Assembly: GCA_021827225.1 (NCBI GenBank)
Contig: JAKAXG010000020.1
Coordinates: forward strand, 1 to 16,323
Reading direction: 5' to 3'
DNA from: Actinomycetes bacterium
GTDB taxonomy: Bacteria > Actinomycetota > Acidimicrobiia > Acidimicrobiales > Palsa-688
DNA length: 16,323 bases
Below are positions 5,779-13,277 of the stretch, in pieces. The translations under genes were made by a program, and so were the position numbers. Within the stretch, counting starts at the first letter, position 1. The number at the start of each line of letters is the position of its first letter. The notes under the pieces are model-generated. The model was not told the DNA's origin and did no database searches. It worked only from the letters and a program-made list of their open reading frames with translations.

Positions 5779-8454
5779 GTGAGCCGCGACTCCTCCGGCG
5801 CGCCGCAGGCGGCAACGCCCGCCACATGGGGCAGAGGCGGTACCCGCCGGGTCCGCCCGGACGCCTGCCGGACACCCGAGGTTGCCGCTTCTGCCGTGAC
5901 CCGACGCCGGTTGGAGTTCCTCCTCGAACTGGCATCCCAGCAGAGGCTGACCACGGTCGTGGCCCCGACCGGCTACGGCAAGACGGTGTTGCTGGCCCAA
6001 TGGGCCCGGTCCCACCAGGGTCAGCGCATCAGGTGGGTGACGGTGGGGCCCCAGCACAACGATCGGCGGTTGCTCATGTCGGCGATCCGGGAAGCTCTCG
6101 GAGCGTCGGGAAGGGGAGAGCGCGAAGCGCGAAGCGTGAGTTCCGACCTGCCCGAACTGCCTCCCCCGGCCACTGTCGACCTGGCGCTCCTGGAGAGGCT
6201 CGAACGCCTTCCCCCGACCACCCTGGTCATAGATGACTTCCACGAACTGACCGATCCCGCTCTCCTCGAAGAGATGGCGACGCTGGTCGAGCACGCCCCC
6301 CGCCCGCTCCGGTTCGTCATCGCCAGCCAGGTGGACCCACCGTCGCGCTTCTACCACCTCATCCTCTCGGACACGCTGGTGGAGATCCGCCAGCGGGATC
6401 TGGCCTTCACGGTGGAGGAGGCGGCGGAGCTCATCGAGCGGCTCGCCGGTGTCCGGCTTCCAGTCCGGCACCTGGAGCGGCTGGTGGGCCGGAGCGAGGG
6501 ATGGGCGGTCGGCCTGCAGCTGGCAGCGCTGTCACTGCGCAGCGGAGCCGATCCGGAGGATTTCGTGCAGAGCTTTTCCGGCGATGATCGGGGTGTGGCG
6601 GACTACCTGACCGAGCACGTCCTGTCCCGGTTGCCGGAGCACACCCGCGACTTCCTGCTCCGCACCTCCGTGGTCGACAGGATGAGCGGATCGCTGTGCG
6701 ACGCCCTCACCGGCCGGTCCGGCAGCCAGGCTGCACTCGAGGATCTCCTGCGCCGGTCCATTTTCATCACGGTTCAGGATCCGGGATTCCGCTGGTTCCG
6801 TTACCACCAGCTCTTCCGGACCGTCCTCAGGGGACACCTCCGCCACGCAGGTGCTGAACTGGAACCCGCCCTGCTCCGCGCCGCCGCGATCTGGCACATC
6901 GGTCGGGGGGACCTGGAGGTCGGGTTGCAGTACCTGGCCGATGCCGGTGCGTGGCAGGAGGTGGTCGAGACGGTCTCGGTATTCGGAGCCGACATGCTGA
7001 CGGGCGGACGGGTTTCGACGGTGGCATCCGTATTGAGTGCCATCCCCGGCCCCGTGCGGCGGGACAACTTCCCCGCCCTGTTGCTGGAGGCCGCGGCGTG
7101 GACCATGGGGGGCCGCGGCACCCGGGCGGTCGAGGCTCTCGATGCCGTCGAGCAGGCCGGATCGTCCTCGGCGTGGCAGAAGGCGGTCGGCGGCTTGCTC
7201 CGTTCGTACTCCGCTCTCCGGGAGGGGCGGGCTGTCGATGCCGTGACCGAGGCGGAGCGGGTGCTACGGCTCGTCGACTCAGGCGTTGCCGGGAGCGAGG
7301 CGCCCCCCGACGTTCTCGGTCTCACCCCGAGCCGCACGGAGGTGGTCAGCGCGACCCGCGCCGTGCAGGGAGCCGGTCTGCTGTACGAGGGCCACCTGGA
7401 GCCGGCCCGTCGGGCTCTCGAACTGGGCGCGCGCAGCGGTCACCCGGTGTGGCAGGTTGCGTCCCTGGGATCGCTGGCGCTGGTCGAGGCCTGGTCAGGT
7501 CGACTGTCTGCCGCCGAGCGGACTGGGAAGCAGGCCCTGGCGCTGGCCCGCCGCGCCGGCATGACGGACCTGGTGTCTCCCGCCGCCTACATCGCGCTCG
7601 CGGCGGTGGCCAGGGAACGGGAGGATTCCCCGACGGCGGAGTCGTGGTTGCAGCAGGCTGGGCTGGTTCTGGCTGCGAACGGTGACGAGGTGGCCTCCCG
7701 CCTGGTCGTCATCGAGGAGGCGCTCCTCTCCTGGGCGGCAGGCCGTCCGGCTGGCGGACTGACGATGCTGAGGGCGTACAGATCCCGCTTCCACCATCCA
7801 CCGCCGGATGCCGTGCTGGCCCGGTGGATCTCCGCAGAAGCCCGGCTGCTCCTGGCATCCGGCGAGCATGCTGGCGCGGCCCACGCCCTGGATCTGTCCC
7901 CGCTGGAGACCTGCGAGGTGGTTGGCGCGAGGGTGCAGTTGGCTGTCGAGCAGAGAGATCTGCAACGGGCGAGGATGCTCATAGAGCGGTGGCCGGAGCA
8001 TCCAGAACCCCGGGCCGGCATCGAGAGGGCGCTCTGGTTGGCTGTGGTGGACCACCGCTCCGGCCGCTTCGACCTGGCCCGCCAGCGGCTCGCTGTGGTG
8101 GTCGAAGCCTGCTCGGCAGAGAGATGGCTGAGCCCGTTCCGTCCGCAGCCGGTGGTCAGCGCGGCCCGCGTCCTCTACCGGGAAGCCCCGACCCCCTTCC
8201 TGAGGGAGGCGTGCGACCGCCCTGTTCTCACCACGTCCAGCCATGCGGTCAAGGGGATGGTGGAGCAACTGACCGATCGGGAGTTCATGGTGCTCCCGCT
8301 GCTTCCCACCCGGATGACCAATGTGGAGATAGCGGAGGTTCTCGGGGTTTCGCTCAACACGGTCAAGACCCATCTCAAGCACATCTACCGGAAGCTGGGG
8401 GTGACCGAGCGCAGCGAGGCCATTGCCGCCGCTGAGGAATTCCATCTCTGGTGA
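5779..8454 (+). CDS. large MalT/LAL-type LuxR family transcriptional regulator
   Basis: An 891-residue STAND-type regulator. The N-terminal NTPase has Walker A APTGYGKT at 62-69 and Walker B TLVIDDFHE at 148-156. A sensor-like region (FVIASQVDPPSR, 179-190) follows; its usual Arg after Ser is Gln here. QRDLAFTVEEAAEL (205-218) and SEGWAVGLQLAALSL (239-253) are typical of this family. Residues 360-800 are Ala/Leu/Arg-rich helical repeats, probably TPR-like, the usual site for inducer or partner binding. A LuxR helix-turn-helix ends the protein from about 829, with recognition helix SLNTVKTHLKHIY. Members such as MalT bind ATP and an inducer, oligomerise and activate transcription; the signal here is unknown. 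The GTG start is the first good start in frame, with no strong ribosome site. The gene is followed 64 nt later by a paralogue. Confidence 0.92.
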   Translation: MSRDSSGAPQAATPATWGRGGTRRVRPDACRTPEVAASAVTRRRLEFLLELASQQRLTTVVAPTGYGKTVLLAQWARSHQGQRIRWVTVGPQHNDRRLLMSAIREALGASGRGEREARSVSSDLPELPPPATVDLALLERLERLPPTTLVIDDFHELTDPALLEEMATLVEHAPRPLRFVIASQVDPPSRFYHLILSDTLVEIRQRDLAFTVEEAAELIERLAGVRLPVRHLERLVGRSEGWAVGLQLAALSLRSGADPEDFVQSFSGDDRGVADYLTEHVLSRLPEHTRDFLLRTSVVDRMSGSLCDALTGRSGSQAALEDLLRRSIFITVQDPGFRWFRYHQLFRTVLRGHLRHAGAELEPALLRAAAIWHIGRGDLEVGLQYLADAGAWQEVVETVSVFGADMLTGGRVSTVASVLSAIPGPVRRDNFPALLLEAAAWTMGGRGTRAVEALDAVEQAGSSSAWQKAVGGLLRSYSALREGRAVDAVTEAERVLRLVDSGVAGSEAPPDVLGLTPSRTEVVSATRAVQGAGLLYEGHLEPARRALELGARSGHPVWQVASLGSLALVEAWSGRLSAAERTGKQALALARRAGMTDLVSPAAYIALAAVAREREDSPTAESWLQQAGLVLAANGDEVASRLVVIEEALLSWAAGRPAGGLTMLRAYRSRFHHPPPDAVLARWISAEARLLLASGEHAGAAHALDLSPLETCEVVGARVQLAVEQRDLQRARMLIERWPEHPEPRAGIERALWLAVVDHRSGRFDLARQRLAVVVEACSAERWLSPFRPQPVVSAARVLYREAPTPFLREACDRPVLTTSSHAVKGMVEQLTDREFMVLPLLPTRMTNVEIAEVLGVSLNTVKTHLKHIYRKLGVTERSEAIAAAEEFHLW

Positions 8455-8481
8455 GGTCGCTGCCCGCGGACCAATGACCCT

Positions 8482-8500
8482 GTGAGGGACGGTCCCTCAC
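8482..8500. promoter_or_regulatory. perfect 9-nt-arm inverted repeat between the two LuxR genes
   Basis: GTGAGGGAC and GTCCCTCAC are perfect reverse complements around a single G. The repeat ends 18 nt before the ATG of the second regulator and just before its GGAG ribosome site (8504-8507). As DNA it would be a symmetric operator. As RNA it would form an 8-bp stem with a CGG triloop beside the ribosome site. No U-tract follows, so a simple intrinsic terminator is less likely. It may control the second gene separately from the first. Confidence 0.55.
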
Positions 8501-8518
8501 CCTGGAGACTGAACCGCG

Positions 8519-11125
8519 ATGCACCCACCGGCCGGCCCGTCAGCGGTTGCTGATCCGGTCGGAGGAGATCCCGCTTTCGGTGGTCTCCCCGGCCTGCTCC
8601 TCCGCCCTCGTCTCGTCGATGCTCTGGCCCGCGGCTTGCACCGGCCGCTGACCGTGCTCAGCGCCCCGGCCGGTTTCGGTAAGACAATCGCCCTCAGACA
8701 GTTCCTCGAAGTGCCGGGAGTCCTACGGCGCCCCGGCCGGAGGCCGGGGTCGGCGGCGCGGGCCGAGGCCGGGCTGTCGGCCGGTGTCGGGCTGTTCGAG
8801 ACCCTCGGGGGTGCTCTCGTAGTCGTCCTGGACCAGCACGGCATTCCATCCGGCGCCGGCGCAGCCGAGTGGTTTGAAGCGGCGTTGCGGGCGGTCAGGA
8901 CCGGCCTGGCCGGGCGGGCCCCCGACCCGCACATCTTCGTGGCCTGCCGACCGGGGGCCGGCCCGTGCGAGGGTGCCGCGTCAGTTCCGACCGCACTGGT
9001 CATAGGAGAGTCGGATCTGGCATTCACAGCCGAGGAGGCGGGGCTCCTCGTGGAGGAGCTGACCGGCCGGAAGTTGAGCGGGGACCACCTGGCCGCCCTC
9101 ATGGCGTGGACGGAGGGCTGGCCTGTGGCCGTCCGGCTGGCAGCCGCGGCGATCAGAGGGGGCGCCGGCGTGGATGAGGCGGTACGGGGCGGGGAGAGTG
9201 TGGAGCGGTATCTCGGAGCCTTCCTCCGCCACGAGGTTCTCGAGCACGAGCCTGCGGGAGTGCGACGGTTCCTGGCCCGCACGTCGGTGCTGGGCGGTTT
9301 CGACGAACAGCTGTGCCGGGTGGTGGACGGCCGGCCCGATTCCGGCGCGGCACTGCGTCGCATCGAGCGGGAGCGGCTCTTCATCAGGCGGCACCCGACC
9401 ATGGAGGGGTCGTACCAGTACTTCCGTCCGGTCCGCGAGCTTCTCCGCAGGGAACTCAGGGAACAGGAGCCGGAATCGGAGTCCCACCTCCTCACGTCGG
9501 CCGCCGTCTGGCTGGCCGCTCACGACAAGCCGGAACTGGCCGCTCCGTACCTGCTGGAAGCCGAGCAGTGGGACGATCTGGTCGGCCTCCTCGACCGGAC
9601 CGGCCCGAGATTCCAGCGCCTGGGCCTGCTCGAAGACGTGGTGGGCTGGCTGGAGGCGGTGCCGGTCGCCTCGCCGGAAGGCAGGTCACGGGTCGCCCTC
9701 CGACAGCTGTTCGCGCTGAACCTGCTCGGGGAGTCAGGAAGGGCCGAGCAGGTATCGCGGGCTCTCCGCCGCCGCGACCTGTCCCCGGGTGAGCAGGCGG
9801 TGATCGACGTCCTGCGGGCGGTGGGGGCGGCCCAGGACACCCGGCCATCGGATGCGGTCGATGCAGCCCGATGCGCGCTGCGGGCGCTCGATGCCCGGAT
9901 CGGCGAGATCCCGCCGGTGCTCGGTATGGCGGAGCGCGGTGATCTCATCTGGATGGCCTCGACCGCTCTCGCGCAGGCGCTGTGGCAGAAGGGAGACCTG
10001 GCCCCGAGCTGCGGGGTGTTCTCCGCCCTCATGGAACGGACCGATGGCCGTCTCCGCGTACGGTCGGAAGCCATGGCAGCCCTGGCCCTGGCCGAAGCCT
10101 GGTCCGGCGATCACCTGACCGCCCGCTCACGGGCGGCACGGGTATTGGGCCGGCACGGCGGATCCCACGCTGTTCCTGCCGCCCCGGCGGGAGGGACCCC
10201 GGAGGGAGGGATCCCGGGGGAAGGGGCGCCCGGGGAAGCGGTCCCTGCCGCTGCCGCCCTGGCCCTGGCACATGCGCTGCGGGAGGAAGGTGACCTGGCT
10301 GCCGCCAAGCGCTGGCTCGACCGCCCGGAGGTGGAGGACCGACGGAGCCGCTCCATGCTGACCGCAGCGGTGGTGGCCATCGAGAGGGCCCTATGGTGCC
10401 TGGCCGTGGGCCGGATCGGCGATGGTCTGCAGGAGATCCGCCTCGTGGAGCTGTGGTCCTCCGGCCCGCTCCCTCCGCTGCTCGAGGGCAGCCTACGGTC
10501 GGTCGAGGTCCGGCTCGAGCTGCTCCAGGGTGACACGGCCCGGGCCGAGAGCATCCTCGGAGCGGTCGAAGCCCCGTGGACTCCCAGCCTGGCCGGGGCG
10601 TCCGTGCAGTCGGCGCTGGCCGGGAATGACATGGAGTTGGCTCTCGAGCGGTTGAACGAATGGCCCGAAGTGGCCGGGAACCGGATCACCGACGCGGAGC
10701 GGGAAATGTGGACGGCCGTCGTGGACTTCGATGCCGGTCGCCGGCGGCAGGCTCTGAGGCGGCTCGGACGGCTGCTCTCCGCGGCCGAGGAGCGCGGCTA
10801 CGTCCGCCTGTTCCTCGACGGTGGGCCGTCGGTGGTGCGCCTGCTGCGCAGCGCGGCCAGACTGGCTCCGGGATCGTACGCGGCTGCGTTGGCATCGGCC
10901 GCTGCCGTCGGCTCCCAGAACGACGCTTCTCCCGCCGGCCTGAGCCCGCGGGAGCGGGAGATACTCCGGTATCTGCCCACCCCGCTCTCGAGCGCCCAGA
11001 TGGCGGCCCGCCTGTACATCTCGGTGAACACCTTGAAGACCCACCTGCGGACCATCTACCGGAAGCTCGGGGTCAGCGGCCGCCGCGACGCCATCGACCG
11101 GGCCAAGGAACTCGGACTGGCCTGA
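8519..11125 (+). CDS. second large LuxR family regulator with a degenerate NTPase domain
   Basis: An 868-residue paralogue-like protein. Walker A APAGFGKT is at 49-56. The Walker B position reads LVVVLDQHG near 100-108 instead of a D-D/E pair, and only about 45 residues separate the two motifs, against about 80 in the preceding gene. The segment that normally carries the W-x-S-L-D-type region is missing. ESDLAFTAEEAGLLVEELTG (164-183) and TEGWPVAVRLAAAAI (198-212) match the family. The middle is helical-repeat-like and contains a Gly/Pro insertion near 554-575. The LuxR helix-turn-helix starts near 806, with recognition helix SVNTLKTHLRTIY. The ATG has GGAG 11 nt upstream. It is probably a DNA-binding regulator; whether it hydrolyses ATP is doubtful. 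It may partner with or modulate the upstream regulator (inference). It converges on the next gene with a 22-nt gap. Confidence 0.9.
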   Translation: MHPPAGPSAVADPVGGDPAFGGLPGLLLRPRLVDALARGLHRPLTVLSAPAGFGKTIALRQFLEVPGVLRRPGRRPGSAARAEAGLSAGVGLFETLGGALVVVLDQHGIPSGAGAAEWFEAALRAVRTGLAGRAPDPHIFVACRPGAGPCEGAASVPTALVIGESDLAFTAEEAGLLVEELTGRKLSGDHLAALMAWTEGWPVAVRLAAAAIRGGAGVDEAVRGGESVERYLGAFLRHEVLEHEPAGVRRFLARTSVLGGFDEQLCRVVDGRPDSGAALRRIERERLFIRRHPTMEGSYQYFRPVRELLRRELREQEPESESHLLTSAAVWLAAHDKPELAAPYLLEAEQWDDLVGLLDRTGPRFQRLGLLEDVVGWLEAVPVASPEGRSRVALRQLFALNLLGESGRAEQVSRALRRRDLSPGEQAVIDVLRAVGAAQDTRPSDAVDAARCALRALDARIGEIPPVLGMAERGDLIWMASTALAQALWQKGDLAPSCGVFSALMERTDGRLRVRSEAMAALALAEAWSGDHLTARSRAARVLGRHGGSHAVPAAPAGGTPEGGIPGEGAPGEAVPAAAALALAHALREEGDLAAAKRWLDRPEVEDRRSRSMLTAAVVAIERALWCLAVGRIGDGLQEIRLVELWSSGPLPPLLEGSLRSVEVRLELLQGDTARAESILGAVEAPWTPSLAGASVQSALAGNDMELALERLNEWPEVAGNRITDAEREMWTAVVDFDAGRRRQALRRLGRLLSAAEERGYVRLFLDGGPSVVRLLRSAARLAPGSYAAALASAAAVGSQNDASPAGLSPREREILRYLPTPLSSAQMAARLYISVNTLKTHLRTIYRKLGVSGRRDAIDRAKELGLA
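8731..8749. repeat. GC-rich perfect inverted repeat inside the second LuxR gene
   Basis: CCCCGGCC and GGCCGGGG flank a 3-nt GGA spacer. The repeat encodes part of an Arg/Pro/Gly-rich stretch around residues 71-77. It lies exactly where this protein is shorter than its neighbour, between Walker A and Walker B. It may mark an old in-frame deletion end-point, or may simply be a GC-rich coincidence. Confidence 0.4.
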
Positions 11126-11147
11126 CCGGCCGGCCCTCCTGCGCCGC

Positions 11148-12596
11148 TCAGCCCGGGGTGCCGGCCTTCGGACTCTCGACCGGCTCCCCGGCCGAACCGC
11201 CCAGGCGGCGCAACCACAGTTCGTAGGCGGCCAGGATGGCGGCGATGACCAGGAAGCCGATGAACGAAACCGACAGCACCAGCATGAGAAGCACGGCTGC
11301 GACGACTCCCCCCACCTGCATTCCGGGCAGGTGGGCCCTGACCCAGCCGACCGTGCGCTCGTCCCGGGCCTTCCCGGCTGTCGCCACGGCCAGGGCTCCG
11401 GCCGCCTTCGCCGCCCTGCCCACGCCGCTGCGGAAGGACCTGGCCCAGGGGTACGGACCGGTCACGAGCGCCAGCACGAACACCGCCGCCAGACCGACCA
11501 GGATCCAGGTGGTGAGCGTGAAGAAGCCGTGAGTCAGCTGGGTCACTATGGCCTGGCGGGCCGCTTTGTTCTCCGGCTTACCGGAAGCGACCAGGCTGCC
11601 CTCCAACCACCACAGGACCCGCCGGGCGATGACCACGCCGAGCAAGCCGGCTACGCTGAGTTGCAGGATGGTCCTCCTGCGACGCTTGGAGATCCACAGG
11701 GCCAGCCCCGCCACCACCGGGGTGAGCACGATCAGCAGGAGCGTGACCCGGTCGAAGGCCTGGACCAACCGCCTGGCCTGGTCGAGCTTGTCGGCCGGGA
11801 ACAGTGGTATCTGGCCGCAGGTGTCCGGCACGGGGCGGCCGAGTGCGGCGGAGATCCTCTGGCACGACGATGCCGGAATCTCGTTGCCGGAGATGGCGGG
11901 GAGCGTCACCTGCCTGCCTACCAGCCCGGAGATGAACGGCCCTATCTGCTGCAGGGCGCCGTTCATAAGGGGAACCAGGTTCAGTACCACCTCCCCGTTG
12001 GTGGTGACGAGCGCCTTGCTATCACCCTTCAGCACCTTCACCAGCTGCTCGTGGGCGAACCGGTTCGCCTCGACCCATATGGCCTGGAACTGCTGCGTGT
12101 TCAGCGCGTTGTTGACAGCCGTCTGGACATATCCTTTGACCCCGTTGGTGATGGGGGCGGCCAGGAAGGTGGCTTTGGGGGGTAACGCTCCGGCGATCTC
12201 GGCCTGGGCGTCGAGAGCCGTGAAGACCTGATCTGTGATCTCCCGGCTGAGTGCGGCCGTGACCGCGGGTTCGGAGGCCAGCGGCCCGACGGTTCTGACC
12301 CACCCGTTGGTGTTCAACACGGTGTTGTGGGCCCAACCGACCAGGCTCGTGACCGGTAGGAGCACGGCGAACAGCGCCACCGCCACGCCAGCCGTGTATC
12401 GGCGGAAGCGGGCCCGGCGCCGGTCCCGGCGTCCCTGCCGGTCGAGGGCGGCCACCGCCGCGTCCCGCTCGGCTATGAGGCGCTCCATGTCCTCCGGGGG
12501 TGATCCGGATGCGGGCGGTCCGTCATGTGTCCCCGGGCGGGCGGATTCCCCGACGGGGGACGTGGCCACGTCCCGATCCTCGGAACCAGCTGCCAT
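11148..12596 (-). CDS. polytopic membrane protein with large extracytoplasmic domain, function unknown
   Basis: A 482-residue protein. Residues 1-65 are a charged cytoplasmic lead with an Arg-rich helix just before the membrane. A hydrophobic segment at 68-88 is followed by a loop of about 190 residues (90-283). That loop holds NTNGWV at 96-101 and Cys245 and Cys260, which could form a disulfide. Further hydrophobic segments lie at about 284-302, 310-327, 355-380 and 427-460. The layout recalls an uncharacterised actinobacterial membrane family whose outer domain is helical; no enzyme motif is visible. The start is ATG at 12596 because GGGAGAG lies 4 nt upstream. The ATG at 12644 in the same frame falls inside a perfect intergenic hairpin and is rejected. 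It is the last of the minus-strand block, downstream of the SHOCT gene. Confidence 0.87.
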   Translation of the reverse strand: MAAGSEDRDVATSPVGESARPGTHDGPPASGSPPEDMERLIAERDAAVAALDRQGRRDRRRARFRRYTAGVAVALFAVLLPVTSLVGWAHNTVLNTNGWVRTVGPLASEPAVTAALSREITDQVFTALDAQAEIAGALPPKATFLAAPITNGVKGYVQTAVNNALNTQQFQAIWVEANRFAHEQLVKVLKGDSKALVTTNGEVVLNLVPLMNGALQQIGPFISGLVGRQVTLPAISGNEIPASSCQRISAALGRPVPDTCGQIPLFPADKLDQARRLVQAFDRVTLLLIVLTPVVAGLALWISKRRRRTILQLSVAGLLGVVIARRVLWWLEGSLVASGKPENKAARQAIVTQLTHGFFTLTTWILVGLAAVFVLALVTGPYPWARSFRSGVGRAAKAAGALAVATAGKARDERTVGWVRAHLPGMQVGGVVAAVLLMLVLSVSFIGFLVIAAILAAYELWLRRLGGSAGEPVESPKAGTPG

Positions 12597-12631
12597 GGTG
12601 CTCTCCCAACGGGCTGCGGTGTTACCGATCG

Positions 12632-12664
12632 GTGATGGCCCCATCGCCGGGATGGGGCCATCAC
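12632..12664 (-). terminator. perfect 14-bp hairpin between the SHOCT gene and the 482-residue membrane gene
   Basis: GTGATGGCCCCATC at 12632-12645 and its exact reverse complement at 12651-12664 flank a 5-nt loop. The repeat lies 61 nt after the SHOCT gene stop and 35 nt before the next start codon on the same strand. No U-tract follows on the minus strand, so it could be a GC-rich actinobacterial terminator, an RNA-stability element or an attenuator. A separate 10-nt palindrome, ACCGATCGGT, abuts it at 12624-12633. Confidence 0.6.
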
Positions 12665-12725
12665 TTGCCTCTACGGACTTCTACGGGCCCTGTGCGCGGC
12701 TGCTGTGGAACCGGGCTACGGCCTG

Positions 12726-13145
12726 TCAGGCGGCGCTCGAGAGCAGGCGGTTCTTCTGCTCCTCGAACTCCTGCTGCGAGATGACGCCCTTGTCCCGAAG
12801 GGCGGCCAGCTTGGTCAGCTCGTCCGCAGTCGTGTGGGACCCGTCTGCGCCGGCCACGCTCTGGATGTACTCCCGTGTGGCCTGCTCCTGGGCCTTGGCG
12901 TCTTCCACAGCCCGCTCCCGCATGGCACCGCCCCTGACGATGAGGTAGGCGAGGACGCCGATTACCGGCAGCACTATGACGAAGAGGATCCACAGGGCCT
13001 TCACCCATCCGCTCATGGCGTGGTCGCGGAACAGATCTGTGAAGATGGCGATCACCAACCAGATCCAGAGCACGAATCCGACGATCCAGAGCGTGGTGAA
13101 GAAGACATCCAGCATTGGATAGGAAGTGCCAAGCAGAGTCGCCAT
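12726..13145 (-). CDS. PLD_N/SHOCT domain membrane protein
   Basis: A 139-residue protein. Two hydrophobic segments lie at about 12-38 and 49-71. The second (WILFVIVLPVIGVLAYLIVRG) matches the phospholipase D nuclease N-terminal-type membrane hairpin; no nuclease domain is attached. Residues 72-100 form a charged helix. The last ~30 residues, DELTKLAALRDKGVISQQEFEEQKNRLL, are a clear SHOCT (short C-terminal) domain, proposed to mediate oligomerisation or protein contacts. The role is probably a small membrane scaffold or stress protein; the exact function is unknown. The ATG is well supported by GGGGAG 7 nt upstream. A GTCAC-N9-GTGAC dyad lies 60-78 nt upstream of the start, and a perfect hairpin follows the gene. 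Confidence 0.9.
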   Translation of the reverse strand: MATLLGTSYPMLDVFFTTLWIVGFVLWIWLVIAIFTDLFRDHAMSGWVKALWILFVIVLPVIGVLAYLIVRGGAMRERAVEDAKAQEQATREYIQSVAGADGSHTTADELTKLAALRDKGVISQQEFEEQKNRLLSSAA

Positions 13146-13204
13146 CGCGGTGCTCCCCTTTCTCGAGGTTCAGGTCCAGCATCACCCCGGTCCTGGCCAC
13201 TGCC

Positions 13205-13223
13205 GTCACCCGATGTAGGTGAC
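13205..13223. promoter_or_regulatory. inverted repeat upstream of the SHOCT gene (GTCAC-N9-GTGAC)
   Basis: GTCACC and GGTGAC are perfect 6-nt arms across 7 nt; their inner pair lies within the N9 of the core GTCAC-N9-GTGAC. The site is in the 132-nt gap upstream of the SHOCT gene. It has the same half-sites and spacing as the site ahead of the first LuxR gene (5727-5745). A shared operator is a reasonable inference. A promoter for the SHOCT gene inside this gap is likely, but no clear boxes are visible. Confidence 0.4.
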
Positions 13224-13277
13224 AACCCAGGTCCTGCCCAAGGTCCCGGTCGTCGGAGGGCCGGTAGCCACTGGCGG

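Noticed and set aside
7495..8445. 316-codon minus-strand frame opposite the end of the first LuxR gene
   Set aside because: It lies antisense to the LuxR helix-turn-helix region and has no domain of its own.
8700..8800. Frameshift in the second LuxR gene as the cause of the missing NTPase segment
   Set aside because: I could not find the missing motifs in the other plus-strand frames here, so an in-frame deletion or divergence fits better.
11126..11147. Bidirectional terminator between the converging LuxR and membrane-protein genes
   Set aside because: The 22-nt gap has GGCCGG-type self-complementarity but no convincing stem-loop with a U-tract.
12597..12644. Extended start of the 482-residue membrane protein
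   Set aside because: The extension begins inside the intergenic hairpin and would bury the GGGAGAG ribosome site of the ATG at 12596.
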